A stretch of DNA of 64,000 nucleotides, from the NCBI GenBank assembly GCA_003254905.1, contig QANU01105209.1, forward strand, positions 421,596 through 485,595. The letters run 5' to 3'. The position numbers and the translations under genes are program-made. The notes under the pieces were generated by a model that ran no database searches, was not told the origin of the DNA, and saw nothing but the letters and a program-made list of their open reading frames with translations. The stretch is from Nissolia schottii (lineage: Eukaryota > Streptophyta > Magnoliopsida > Fabales > Fabaceae). Below are positions 49,601-62,864 of this stretch, piece after piece (the stretch's first letter is position 1; every line of letters begins with the position of its first letter).

Positions 49601-51682
49601 AAACAGAACTGTATGTATACCAACGGTATATAACAAGTGATTAAATAATATGAAAGGAATGCACAGGATCTTACCTTGTCAACTGAAGTCACATTGATAA
49701 ATAAACTCTGATTTGGAGAGCATGTAAGCTCACAGAACAAATTCAAAAAGTTTCTTAAGCATGCTGGACAGCCTACAAGAAAAGGAATCGCCTGCCAGAA
49801 TGTAAAACACATTAAAAGTATGTGCAAGAGTTTCAAAGGGCTAGTAGTATCAAGTGAATAGCAAGATGAACAAGAAGGATCAAGGATATAGTAGCATAAG
49901 TGGCCCAGCATTACTAGTCAGTGGATTGGTATTTATATTATCCATGAAACTTCTTTCAACAAAATAAGAAAAGTTAAAAGAAGTTGCTAGATCAATACAA
50001 ATATAAAGTTCATGATGAATATACATCAACAGTATAAATCACGATAAAAGGTTTAACCTGTTGGACTTGTGCCTTTAATGTGTCAAACTGGACCTCTGTA
50101 CAACAAACATTCCCAGAAATTGTTGGACACAGACTTTGGATCTTTGATGAAAGCAAATCATCTGGCTGGGGAAAAACAAGAGTTCACAAGATCAATCCAC
50201 CATTAAAAGCTTTAAAGTTCAAGCTAAAATGTGCCACGCACCTATTATGCCTACAAGAACAGAAATTATAATCACATATTGTGTAGCAATAAATAACTAT
50301 ATATATACCTTCACAGCTGGGGAACCATACGGACAGTTCACTACTTTACCATCGCTGCGCTTTCCACAAATGTCATACGTTGCACAATAATTCTCAGAAT
50401 GCTTTTCCCTGTGTAAATGAAAAAAATGGAACTGAAAACTTCGATGTGTTTCCAGATCGTAACATTATTGACATACAACTTCTTTCCCGCATACAGTACT
50501 AGAGTAAACAAGAAAACTTTCTTGGTACCGTAGATTTACAGAAGCAGAATTGCAGAATTGGAATACAGCTGTTCATGAATCAATCGGTTTTCAGTACGAA
50601 ACTCACACCTATACTTGCATAATGCATAAAGATGGCTTACCCCGTTGTTGTGGCATCGGATGTCAAGAGAAGCCTAGTGGACAAATCGTCTGCTTCTGCT
50701 AGAGATAAAACTAGACAAACCTGCAAGGGATGATGAATCAGAGGAGTTAGCAATCCAACCGCACAAAGTAACCAGTACCCTCCAGAAAAACATAGCCTGA
50801 GCATCATGAAATAGATTATACACTAATCCATCCATACTCCACCAACAATCTTGCTCCCCTTTGTATCTTCAACAAAGAGTTGAAACATATTAACCCGCAG
50901 AGGATGGTTTGAAGTGGTAAATAACCTCAACTACTGTGATTAACAGGGGCCCAGGGCCCAAGACAAAGAAAGTTAAACAGAAAAAAAAAAAAAAAAGTAC
51001 AAAAGCTCCTACAAATTCAGCAAGGTAAAGGGGGGAGTAGCCATGAAAGGGACTTTTCCAAAGGCCTAAGAGCATGACAGGAGCATGTTGCAAGCTCATA
51101 TTGGCCATACCACACAATTTGCAACCATGTTTGTTTCCTTATTATGCATGAGAGAGGGAGAGACTGTCACAGCCTTCGTGCAACGAGAATTCATTCCATA
51201 CCATAAGCTGTTACAATGGACTCAACGTGTGATGCATGGTCTCAGGAAAAATGAATTTAAGTTATGAGACTAAAGCAGGCGTTAATGCATCATTCAATTC
51301 AAGATTCCCGAAACCTTCAACAGTTTTCAAGTCAAAACAGAACAAATGCAACGTTACCGTAATCCTTCCTTTCTAAAAAAATAAATAACAATAATAATAA
51401 AACCAGCTGGTCCCTCTCTCCGTCCATCTTTTTTTTTATCAGATACCAGATCAGAGAGAGAAAGACAAAAAAAAAATGAGCGGCATCTTCCGAATCTGAG
51501 GAAGAACGATGAGCACAGAATTCGAATTGAAGGAACGGCGGTCCATAAAGTAGCGCAGAATTGGAAAGAACAACGAGAAAGAAGAAAAAAAAAATCAGAT
51601 GCGAAACAGAGAGAGAGAGAGAGAGAGGCATTGCCTGTAAGAGACAGAGGAAGGTGAGAAGCCCTAGAGGAAGAAGGTCCAT
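37658..51682 (-). CDS. NPC1: NPC1-like (Niemann-Pick C1) lipid/sterol transporter
   Basis: Multi-pass endomembrane protein (vacuolar/endosomal in plants) of the Patched/RND family; plant NPC1s act in sterol and sphingolipid homeostasis. 39 coding exons join in frame to 1294 aa. Exon starts, descending: 51682, 50720, 50408, 50165, 49791, 49310, 48482, 48103, 47760, 47606, 46816, 46259, 46083, 45869, 45454, 45275, 44783, 44443, 44159, 42703, 42401, 42061, 41670, 41468, 41311, 41110, 40776, 40187, 40010, 39707, 39570, 39275, 38975, 38790, 38622, 38354, 38163, 38011, 37738. Signal peptide [16 protein letters not shown]...; Cys-rich N-terminal domain (about 43-250, with GCPACLRNF and CELTCSP); first TM about 285-310; sterol-sensing domain about 635-800 with [11 protein letters not shown]; Cys-rich loop about 937-1008; C-terminal TM bundle about 1115-1267 with [14 protein letters not shown]. 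Ends RSSTSS. Intron 1 seems to use a GC donor. Confidence 0.94.
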
Positions 51683-51892
51683 TGCGGAGGTTCAGCTGGT
51701 CACAAAATGGGAGAGAGGCGAAGAGCCCACTCAGAAAAAGCGTTGAGGTGAGTGGGTGAGTGAGTGACAGAGAGAGAGAGTATGTTTTGTTTGTTATAAC
51801 TAGTGTGAGAAATGAGTCACAAGAGAGAGAGAAAAAGAAAACCGTTTGCGGTTGAGGGAGGGAGGGAGAGAGTGGGGGAATCAAAAGGGGCA

Positions 51893-51898
51893 TTTATA
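51893..51898 (-). promoter_or_regulatory. TATA box, NPC1
   Basis: TATAAA on the minus strand (TTTATA on plus), 211 bp upstream of the start codon, followed by a CT-rich leader. A fair plant core-promoter candidate. Confidence 0.5.
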
Positions 51899-51899
51899 A

Positions 51900-53524
51900 G
51901 AAAACATAGTCTGAGCAGAGGCTGGGTTGGGGTTGGGTTTGTGACTCGGACCAGTCCTCCTCATGAGTGAGCAATCTTCTCTTGCGGTGACGTGGACACT
52001 CTCTCACCCTCCTCGCATTTCAAGGCTATTTTGCGCTTCCCACTGTTGACCTTTTTACCCACACGACATCTCTCACCGCTTCTCACTTATTGTCGCCACA
52101 TAAATACGCCTCCTTTTCCTCGTTTTCTTTTTTTGTTTTTTGCATCCGCTTGGCTTGGATTCCAACCAACTTCTTCCTTCTATATTTCATTTTACCTTAG
52201 TAATAAAGCAAAATTAAGATCACATTTTTCATTTAAAAAAAAAGTTAAGTAAGAAAAAAAATAGTATTAGGAGGGATTTAGAGGCATTTTTAGGAGAAAT
52301 GAAGTACTGATGTTACATAGATAAAAGTTAAATCAATATATCAACGTGGAATTGATTAAAATGATGTAAGATCTTTTTATTTAATTAATTATTTTGAATA
52401 TAAGTCATGAGAATTAAAAAGGTAAAAAAAAAACTAAATCAAATGTTTTTTGTACTTATAGCTTACCCAAAAAAATTGAAAAATAAACTATATTATAATC
52501 AAAGTGTTTAAAGCTTTATTGTTTTACCAACTAACTAATCCCATTAATATTAAAGAACCTAGATATGTTCATGTGAGCAAGGAGATTGCATAGAATAACA
52601 GATCTTCAAAGTTTAAACTCAAAATACACGGTATACGTTAGAATATATTACGTGTCTGGTTCGTATGATCACCTTTATAAATAAAAAAAAAACATTTTAC
52701 AAATTTAATTTGAAAGGATTGATCGGTTGAAATCTTGGAACATTCCGCTAATAATTAAGTTTAGGTGTTGTATATATATAATTGACATCAACTATTTAAA
52801 AACTGATTAGCCCAATACTTCACGCAAGACTCTATATATAAATCAATTTAATGTATTTTATTAGTATAACAAAACTTAAGATTGGAATTTAATAAAATTC
52901 AATTATTCTTTCTGTTGAATAAAAGATAATTAAATCCTGTCATTTACAAAATATTAAAGTAGCTAGTAGGTGTGAGTTTGAGAGTTTATTACAATATATA
53001 TAATTAGATAATAATGCAAAATATTATCAGTTCATCAAATTAAGTTGAAAATCAAGTTATCATAAATCACCATTAAACTAGTTATTGTAAACAGTATAAA
53101 ATAAATTAGTTTATAATTAAATAATGTTTGGTTTGAATCTGACTTAAAAGTTAATTTTTGAAGTATATATAAAAAAAACTTAAAAATTAATTCAGCCTGA
53201 TTTTTAAATTGTTGGAAGAAAATAATTTAACTGTTAAATTGAAAAAATATAAAATAGGTTAAAATTAACTTTATATGTAAAAAAAAAAAAAGTTAAAGTT
53301 AACTTTAAATTAGTTTTCCTATCACTAGTTTTAAGTTTCAAATTGGTTCAAATAAAAATGAATGATTTTGTATGGAAAATAAATTAATGATTTTATTAAT
53401 TAACAAACAACAATTATTTAGAATCAATCCAAATTATACCTACTTATATAATGTTTAAAGTTTTTCAGATACCTCCTAAATCTCAATAGTCTATATGTAG
53501 GGTGAAGATCAATCTTGAGGTATC
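51900..53524. other. Intergenic, no gene seen
   Basis: NPC1 upstream region grading into AT-rich DNA. The frame at 51992-52252 has no recognised features. Confidence 0.5.
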
Positions 53525-53725
53525 AAAAAATTCTTTTATCCAATTAACGGGGGTTGGTCCAAGTGGTAAGCGGCTTGGTATCGCTTTCGAGACCTTGCGT
53601 ATGCAGTTATCCCCGCTGGGAGACTCACCCACCATAGCCAGGTGCGCGACCCCGGTCGACCCGGATTAATCGATGCAAAGCCTTGGATACCGGGCAGACA
53701 ACCTAAAAAAAAATTCTTTTATCCA
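53525..53725 (+). mobile_element. tRNA-derived SINE with target-site duplications
   Basis: TTCTTTTATCCA with preceding A's flanks the insert on both sides (53525-53542 and 53708-53725). The body begins GGGGGTTGGTCCAAGTGG TAAGC, an A-box-like region, has GGTGCGCGACCCC as a B-box-like region, and ends GGGCAGACAACC followed by an A9 tail. The GC content contrasts with the flanks. Perfect duplications and the tail indicate a fairly recent insertion. Possibly Au-like; the family name is uncertain. Confidence 0.8.
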
Positions 53726-55237
53726 CTGTGGTGTAAAAAAAATCATGCACCACGTAGAGCATACACTATTGATCATTCTTCTCTTTATATCACTTTTTTG
53801 GTTTTCTAAGAATGGTCAAATAGTATATGCTTGTGTGGTGCATACAAACGTCTCACCCAAAAATAACTATCACCAGTAGATCTCACATTAAATTTTTGTA
53901 TAAATTTATCATGTGTAATCTTTTTTTTTTACTATTTTTTTAGGATTTTGCTAATTACATTTGTTAAGAAATCCAAAAAAGAAACATTTTATTAAAAACA
54001 CAAGTTTCTAATGCATTAATAGTATTGAGAACTTAAAATAACTTGTGTTTTCAATAAATAAAAAAATCTTTTGATTTCTTAATAAGTGTCTTTAGAATAC
54101 TTGGTAGCAAAACCATTTTTTTATCCTACGTCTTTCCAAGTCATACCTTAATTATTGTCACGTCCTTGTGACTATTTGGTTATTGTCTTGAGATAAAAAT
54201 AATAATAATAATATATGATAGTAGGTATGTTATTTTTAAAAAAATATAAAAGTTCAAAAATCGTCTAAGAAGTACATCTTTTATGTCAAATTTTTGTTTA
54301 AATATAAAAATTAACTTAAAATTGTCTGAATTTTGCTTTTGTTTTTATTCTATTTAAACATATGTTTATCCTAATGTTTATCTAATATGTTCTAAGATAA
54401 TCGCCGTGGTCGCTAGAATGTTTGGAGTCAACTTAAACCATATGAGCAATCGTTGTTAAGAAATAAGCTTATGGACGCGACTCTATATTATTGTCAAAGG
54501 AAGGATGAGAGCAATGTATTGGCAAAGTGGCAAAGCATGACATGATTAAAAGCGAAGTTGGGCAAAGTCGTCTCCTCATGCATTTCTAAAATGATTATCC
54601 CAATTCCATGTGAATCGAAAGGAATTTTAAATAACATTAATTCAGGGATGTTTCAAAACCCTCGTAGGTGAGAGAATCACCATCCTCTTTACTACAAAAA
54701 GGGAATGAACTGGGATATTTATATATGAGGAATGATGTTACGTTTACGCCTTTTTTTCTAACTCTTTCTGCTATCGAGATAATTAATATAATTTCAATCC
54801 TTTTGTGATGTGAAAAAAGTGCGAGAAAAAAAATAATATTTGCAAGAATTATTATTGCAACGGCTATAAAGTACAAGAAACAGAGAAACCAAATTTAAGG
54901 TTAAATAAAAGAAAGGTAAGTCAAATACATTTTCAGTGAAATCATAATATCCGTCATCATTGATATTGCTATAAGGCTATCAATATCATCATTTCGTATT
55001 GACTTTGGCCTTTTTTATTTCTATTTCTATTAATATAAAATATAAATAGGGTTTTTCTAACGAGTATTTAAGATTTCTAATATCATGAATTCAAAAAATG
55101 GTAAATTTTTGTTGGGAGAGTAAAGTTTTAAAGTCGTTAATGTATTAGAAAAACAGAAAAACTCAAAATAGTAACTTTTTATTAGCTAAATTCATATCAA
55201 TATGAATGTAATTTGAATATATTAACAATGTAAAAAA
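53726..55237. other. Intergenic, no gene seen
   Basis: AT-rich, with no supported frame or RNA gene. Confidence 0.5.
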
Positions 55238-55386
55238 AAAGTTATATTATCATCTAATCATATATTAATACATTAATTAGTGTGTATATATATATATAGT
55301 TGACCATCATATTCATTACTTAAAAGATCGTGCAAATGAAAAGAATTAATTGAACGACTGTGTAGATATCTTTTACACTATTGATA
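55238..55386. repeat. Possible relative of the ATCATCTAATCATAT inverted-repeat family
   Basis: TTATATTATCATCTAATCAT on the left and ATATCTTTTACACTATTGAT on the right recall the ends of the element in the CAT3-type intron 2. Strongly diverged; boundaries uncertain. Confidence 0.3.
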
Positions 55387-55790
55387 TATAGATCTAAATT
55401 AAACTCTAAATATATGCGTAGATGGCGTGGTTAATCGTTTTCAAATTTACAATCAGTTAAGTATGCATGGATATATGATCATCTCCACTTTAATTAATTT
55501 CCTCATTCAATATAAAGGTTAAAGTAATGTCCAAAAGTTGGTCTAACCCCAACTTCAATTTAATTTCCCCAAACAAGAATAGACGTTGTTAGATTTTGGG
55601 ATAAAAGGGGAGGCCATATGAGAAATCACAAGAAATCAAGAATGAAAGGAATTGGAATATTCTTATAATCACAACACATTTCTAAATAGTTTTAGATGAG
55701 TTCATTGGTGTGGTAATGCTTCTTTCGGCTTTTGCAATCAAAGCTTGATCGTGTTCCCATGCGTGCGCGCGCGCACACACATATTTATAT

Positions 55791-55888
55791 TTACATATAT
55801 ATATATATATATANNNNNNNNNNNNNNNNNNNNNNNNNNNNNNNNNNNNNNNNNNNNNNNNNNNNTATATATATATATATATATATAT
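55791..55888. repeat. (TA)n microsatellite with assembly gap
   Basis: TA repeats flank 52 undetermined bases (55814-55865). The gap almost certainly reflects unresolved repeat length, so reading frames spanning it are meaningless. A short GCGCGC/ACACAC stretch precedes it. Confidence 0.9.
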
Positions 55889-58240
55889 TTCATGCTCATA
55901 TGCCAAGCAAATAAAAATGGAATGTCTTAGACAAGACGCCTCTCGCATTCTCGTGGATGGTTGATATACACAATTAGTTACTAATTTGTGAATACAAATA
56001 AATGTAATCAAACCCAAGGAAGTCAAATTGTCAATAAATGTAATCTAAATAAATGTAAAAATCAATATAATTGGTTTAATAGATATGTTCAACTAAAGTA
56101 AATTCTCAACAATTTTACATGAATTTTTAAAGATTAGATGCCCCAAGGGTACAAAAGAAATAAAAATGAGATGAAAAAATTTTAAAAATAAAAAATTCTT
56201 AAATGAAAATGAATAGTTTTGTGTTTTATTGAAATGAGAGAGGTATAATGGTTCAAAGTATTTATGACTAAAGAGTAGTTAAATTTGTTGAACCCCTCTA
56301 CAGAGACGGAGGTAAATTTTTAACATTGATTAAAAAAAATTTAGGACTCGGGTTAAAGTCCACTCATTGATCAATAATAAAAAATTTACTACACAAATCA
56401 TGTACAATTTTTACACGAAAAATATTCACTGTCCATCTTCAATACCTGGAACATGAACTTCAAAACAATTTTGTATGCATAACTAGATATGTGCAGGCAT
56501 GTATAAATTGATTCATAATAAATTTTAGGGGTGAAATATCAAATAAATTAAGAATTTTGCTAACTAGTATACCCTTAAAACAGTTCTCAATGAAACTTAA
56601 GTAAAAATATACTATTAAATTGAAAACTAAATATATTTATGTTTCTTTAACCATAAAATGCATAAATTAATGGGTGAATTATACTAGCTTTTTCTGTAGT
56701 TGAATGAAATTACATTCAACACTCATGTTTTTATCTATCCTACATTAACTTTTCTAATTTCAAATAATTTTTAAAATTATAAAATTATCTTTAAATATAA
56801 AAAATCCCTAATGCACAATTTTCTACATTTATTTCAAAAGTAAAGATAAAATGTCCATTTTATATATTTTATTATTTTTTTTAGAATTTAGAGACTCAGA
56901 AATAATTAATGTAATAATTTTTAAATGGAGTGACGTTGAGTGTAACTTCATCAAATCAAGAGAGAGGTGAATTAATTCACCCTAAATTAATCAGTACTAA
57001 GAGTAGTAGTTTTTTTCAGGTCATATATATGTAGTTAGTTTGATAGTAATGTGTATCATTCTTCTATCACGGGACCAATGGGGTAACCCAAAATATACAA
57101 AGAAAGAAGGGGGGGAAATTACTAATACTCCTAATAAACATGGTCAAAGGAAATGGCTACATGTGTCATTATGAGCTATAATGCTGTGGGCAGAAATATT
57201 CATCCATGTTAGAGAGAGATGTGGGGACAGATTAGTAAAAGAGCAAGAGGAGGAGTTTGAGCAGACAATTTCAATCATTAAGTGGTATAGTTTACAGTTG
57301 GGGAAGAGAGAGAGAGAGAGAGAGAGAGAGAAATGAGGTGAGTGAGTGAGTGGGATTAATGATGATAGCGAGTGTGGAAAAAGTTATAGCTAAGCTAGCT
57401 ACAGGAGATTCTAGATATGTGATAGTGGGACCGAACTATTTACGAGCAATTCTCGTTTAGACATAAGTCTAACGCAACATTTTTTAACACACATAATAAA
57501 AATACACTTCACTTGATACAATTTAAAAATAGTTGATAAAACACACCAGACTTATTTTTATTATATATATATATATATAAATAATGTATTAAACTTGTGC
57601 TCATATCACAATTTTTAAACTACCCCAAACCCAATTCTAGCACAAATTCATTCCACATTGCGCGGCTTGTTATGAGTGAGAGTAAGTACCATCAGTGGTG
57701 GTAGGATTAGTGTGATGAGGCTCATTTTTTTGTCATTTGAATTGGTGGTGGTGATCACTGATTTGTGAATAGATTCCATTGCAGGGAAGGTGTGAACTGG
57801 TGAATTTAGTAGTAGTAGTAGTAGTTTGGCTTTACAATAATAATAATAATGGGGCCAATTTTGCTTTTTTGAGGGGGTTGTTTTAATGGGAGAAAAAAAA
57901 TGGAGGACCCATTAGGTGTCATAATTACATTGCATCTGACGTTATTATCGCTCAAAGCTACAACACCACAACACCACGCCTTGATCATGCAAAATTGCTA
58001 CCACGCTGCATAGCAGCAACACACAACCACGCACCCCCTTTAGAGAAAAAAAAGGCAGATTCTTTGCTTTCAGAATTGAATAACTAATGTGTCCCTCCTT
58101 CCACGGTGAAGTCCCAAAAAGGGGAGGGTTGTTGCCAGTTAGATTTTCACCCTGCTTTATTAGCAGCTGATTTTGGGGAAATTTTGAATTCCCCTTATCA
58201 AATGACCAAACTAGTAATAATATGGTTATACAAGTCAATA

Positions 58241-58272
<32 letters not shown>

Positions 58273-58882
58273 CTGAAAATTATGTTTTGGGCGTATTCAT
58301 GATATTTATTGCCGTAACTAAGGTTACACAAAGTGGTAGACTTTTGATCGTAATGAAAATTATTTTATTAAATATAATAAAAAATTAAATATGATTAATA
58401 TTTAAAAAAATAAACCATAACTTAAGAAGCACTGATACTGACATGAACACGAGACATAACACGACACGCGACACATCAAATTCAAAATTTTACAGGATAC
58501 AGACACAACATATATAAATATAAAATTAAATATTTATAATAAATCTCTAATGATATTTTTATTGATTGATATCAAACTACTAGTTTTTAATATTTTTTGA
58601 ACCCTTTTCAAAATTTATGGAACATTTAAGATATCATGTGTTAATACTTGCTAAATTTTTAGAAGTCCATATTATTATAAATTATTTAGTATTTAAAATA
58701 CATTTTATTCAGATAAGGCTCAAAAAACTTTTAGATATAGTTCGAACACAACTAATCATTAATTTTTTTTGGACACTTTCAAACACATGTATCAGACGTG
58801 TGTCGGTGCCCACGGTGTGTCAGACACGTACATAACAGTTTGACAAAATGTTTATACTTTCTAACACATAACACAGTGCAAT
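55889..58882. other. Intergenic, no gene seen
   Basis: Includes (GA)n at 57306-57331, TAG/TAA trinucleotide runs near 57811-57850 and (TA)n at 58239-58272. The 128-codon reverse frame at 57945-58331 runs through the TA repeat and is not called. Confidence 0.5.
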
Positions 58883-60240
58883 GAGTAGTTAACAACATTG
58901 CAACGCCTTTTCGTGTATATGTTCACTGCCATGACACCATTGCTGCTCACTCAAAATTAATTTTAGTTAAAAATATGGACACAAAAACCTTTGAGCATTC
59001 AAGACAGAGATCAACATGTTTATTTTTTGCATTGTTTGTATTCATAAGGTGGGACACCATACTAACTCACATCTCACACACTCATTTGATGATATAATTT
59101 TAAAGGGGCTAGACTCAATAGGATTCTATTCAATGATACATTTATATGGTAACCAAATTTCAAAGTCTATAAATATTCATTGTTTGTTGATAATCGTGTC
59201 GACTCAAACTCTATTCACTATAAGATGAAATTTTATGCAAATCGGCATAATGTAAAACAAACAATGAGTACATTAACATAACTTTTAATATACTACTATG
59301 AATAGTTAATAACATTGAACCACCGTTTCGTGTTTATGTTCAATGCCATGACACCATTGCCGCTCACCTGACATTAAGTTTAGTTGAAAAGATGGACACA
59401 AAAACCTCTAAGCATCCTTCACAAAGATCAATACGTTTATTTTAGAGTTGTGTTATTTGTATTAATAGGACGAGACATCATGCCAATTCACATCTCATAC
59501 ACCATTTGATGATATAATTTTAACAGGGCCACGCTCAATTGGATGTCATCCATTGGTACATTTATATGGTAAACGAATTTAAAAGTTTACAATTTTCATT
59601 GTTTGTCGAGAATCGTGAATTCACTCACACTCTATTCACTATAAAATGAAGTTTTATGTAAATCAGCACAGTGTACAACAAATGATGAGTACACATAACA
59701 TAATTCTTAGTATACTACTATGAGTAGTTAACAACATTGCAGCACCGTTTCATGTTTATGCTCATTGCCATGACACCATTGCCGCTCACTGGACATTAAT
59801 TGTAGATGAAAATATGGACACAAAAATCTGTGAGCATCCATCACGAAGATCAACACGTTTATTTTAGAGTTTCATTATTTGTATTTATTGGGTGGGAAAT
59901 TGTATTGAACTCACATCTCACCCACCATTCGATGATATTTTAATAGGTCACATACAATAAGATTTCATCTACTAGTAAATGAAGTGTGAGTTGATATGGT
60001 GTCTCACATCACATGAGTACAACTAACTTTTTTTCTTATTTTAGGATCAAATTACTCTAATGCCTCAAGAGATTTATCAATTTTATACTTATTTCTCTCC
60101 AATTTTCAAGTTATTGCCACCCACTTGACATTAATTTTAGTTAAAAAGATGAACACAAACCCTTTCATCATCCATCACAGAGATCAATTAATACGTTTAG
60201 TCTAGAGTTATGTTTACATTTATAAGGTGCAAAATACAAT
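58883..60240. repeat. Tandem array of about 420-bp units (three copies plus a partial)
   Basis: Units start with GAGTAGTTAACAACATTG at 58883, GAATAGTTAATAACATTG at 59300 and GAGTAGTTAACAACATTG at 59722 (periods 417 and 422). Each contains GCCATGACACCATTGC(T/C)GCTCAC, then ATGGACACAAAAA, then AGATCAA(C/T)A(T/C)GTTTATTTT and CA(C/T)ATCTCA. A shortened copy starts about 60108. No reading frame is conserved between units. Confidence 0.8.
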
Positions 60241-60360
60241 GTTGATTTACATCGTATTTATTGTTTGATAGAATTTTAATAAGACTCACATCTTAATAAG
60301 ATTTCATTTAATGATAAATAAAATGTGAGTAAGTATCGTGTCCTACACACCATAAGTATA
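60241..60360. repeat. Copy of dispersed GTGTGAGT hairpin repeat
   Basis: ACTCACAT (60284-60291) and ATGTGAGT (60323-60330) are perfect inverted repeats around AAGATTTCATTTAATGATAA. The same arrangement is recognisable at 27101-27215, 59930-60005 and, weakly, 2461-2543 and inside the 420-bp units. Confidence 0.5.
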
Positions 60361-61639
60361 ATTAAAATTTTTCTTATTTTAAGGTCAAATTACTCTAATG
60401 TTCGGATAGATTTAATAATATTATACTTGTTTCTCTCTAATTTTTAAGTTGACACTTAGCTCTTTTATCTTTAAATAATTTTAAAGTTATAATTACCCCC
60501 TTAAGGGGAAAAAAAACCTAATCCGCAATCTTCCAATTTATTAGTAAAAAGGTGAATGTAGTGGTGTGATGGTAGTTCTATTAACAGGAGTTGTGTTTTT
60601 ATGTTGTTTTTTTTCCTAACAATTTGTTGGTTGTTATTGAAATGAAAAAAATGAGGGCTTTGGGTGTTTTACCTTTTTTTTAATCTAGATATGTCATCAT
60701 ATGAAAAACTGTACTTATGTAAATTATGTTTCATTCAATAATGTAGTGATATTTTAAATACAAGTACAAATACACTATTAATTAAAGTTAAAATGTCACT
60801 CTTATTTTTTTATACAAAATTTATTCTTAAAGTTCTAATTATAATCCACTCTTGTGAAGGTGCATAATTAGTCTCTTTAATATTTTGCAATATCTTTTAT
60901 AAAAAATAGAGATTAAGAAAAACAAAAATATGTCTTAAAAATAATATAAAATTATATGAGTTAATAAAATTATCCTTGTATTAAAAAACAAATTTATATT
61001 AATACATACCATACTTCTTCTCTTTCTTAATGTTAAGATGTACGAATGAAAAAAAAAATGTTATCTAGATACTTTGAAATACTAAAATATAAAAAATAAT
61101 AAATATTATAAATATTATAAAACGGATAGAATAATTAAGTAGTTAGAAGTTAAAATTAGAGAAGATTAATTTAGTAAAACTACTTCATAAGTTACTCTAG
61201 ATTTTCAGTTTTTTAACATCTGTATATTTAGTAAAAGTTATAGAGAGTAAAAGCTAAGGAAGACTTATTCATGTTTGATAAGCAGTGGAAATAAATGGAT
61301 GAATTGATTGAACTTTCCACTTATCTATGAATCCCAATAAAGCCACCAAGGCACTAACCAACTATATCTCATTTAAGTAGTGAGGCAATGGCAGAAACTT
61401 GGGAAAATGACAGTGGTGGAAAGCTGTGAAGAGTACTCAACAATAAATAAGAAACTTCTTACATTAATGGAACGCTGACTTGGAAAACAACCCGGGAGAC
61501 CAACAAATTAAAGACTTGAATGCCACTGCTTTAATTGAGCACTTAATAAACCATAAGTTCTACCAAACCTATGCACGGACCACAAAATTTGACTCTTTCT
61601 GCTTGAACAACTTTTTTTTCCTTTCCAAATTTATATGCG
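60361..61639. other. Intergenic, no gene seen
   Basis: AT-rich. 61260-61580 is somewhat less AT-rich, with a 69-codon frame (61480-61689) of no recognised type. Confidence 0.45.
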
Positions 61640-62043
61640 ACTTTCATTTCATTTCATGCAAAATTTGTTACAAATTTTTTTTATTGTGAATTTTTTTAAA
61701 TGATTTTGTTATCGATTTTGTAGTGAAATAATTTTGTTATTGATTTTCTTGCGAATTTATTTTATTATGGATTTTTTTTGAACTAATTTGCTACAAATTC
61801 TTTTGAAAATTCTCTTTGCTACGAATTTAGCTGCAAGTTTACTTTGCAGTGGATTTTCTCGCAAATAGTTTACTGCAAATTTATTTGTTATGAATTTAGC
61901 TACAAATTTAGTTGTTGCATATTTAGTTGCAAATTTTCTTTGCTGCAATTTTCTTATAAATTTATTTGTTGTAGAGCACCACCATCATCCCTGCCATCAC
62001 ACCATACTGTCACCACTATCTCTACCTTTACCACCACCACCAC

Positions 62044-62083
<40 letters not shown>

Positions 62084-62084
62084 T
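62044..62084. repeat. (ATT)n microsatellite
   Basis: About 13 ATT units following CACCACCAC. Confidence 0.9.
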
Positions 62085-62864
62085 TGTATTTATTAAGAGT
62101 GTAAAAAAATTATATTAGTTATATTATAATACAACTATTTGTCCCCTTTTTTGTTTTTCATATTTCTGTCTTATTATTTATTTCCAAATTTTAGACCCAT
62201 TCCCTAAAATTAATTAAGTCATAGTCTCTTTCTTTTTCCCATTTTTTAACTCCCTTTCATGTAACATACATTATAATTAAACCAAAAAAAAAAAGAAACT
62301 AAAGAAAGGCATAAAATTGTTACACAAATTAAAGGATATATATAACTTATGAAATAAGACGGAAGCAAAGACAAGAATTAGATAAAAAAAAAAGGTAGCA
62401 TTACATTGAAATTATGGTTGTGACAATGGAGATTATGCTGAGTTTAGGAGGGATTACGTGTAGGAATGAGGATAATGTTGCAGTTTGAGAAATAAATATA
62501 AGTAGTTTGTTGAGGGGGAGTAGCAATAAAGGGAAAAAACCAAGTTTGGTTGTACTTAGCTTTGAGGGTGTTTTTGTTAATGAAATATATAGAACAAAAT
62601 TAGTGAAGAGAATGAAGAACAAGAGAGAAAGGGAGAGAGAGATTTGTGCTTTTGACCCTTAAATGCTACTTAAGAATGTTTGGTCGTAATATACTATAGA
62701 TTAACGATACTGCAAATCGCTTACCAACTAATGAGTTTCATATTTAGTCATGTTCTTAAGAGACTTGTCGACACTTAATATCTATGATTTTATGACAAAA
62801 TTTTAGGATTGGTTTGAACGTTTCTTTTGTTAAATCTTCTACCATAAATGGTAGTACAACTAGC

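Noticed and set aside
51332-51893. Long reverse frames running past NPC1 exon 1 (up to 179 codons)
   Set aside because: They read through the CT-rich leader and intron 1; Ser/Leu/Phe repeats reflect (CT)n. Only the first 16 codons from 51682 fit NPC1.
53543-53680. tRNA gene
   Set aside because: Boxes A and B are tRNA-like, but no cloverleaf could be formed by eye, and the A-tail with target duplications indicates a SINE.
55682-56026. 114-codon frame across the N gap
   Set aside because: Frame passes through undetermined bases and TA repeats.
57945-58331. 128-codon reverse frame near 58 kb
   Set aside because: Crosses a TA microsatellite giving an Ile-Tyr run; no domain.
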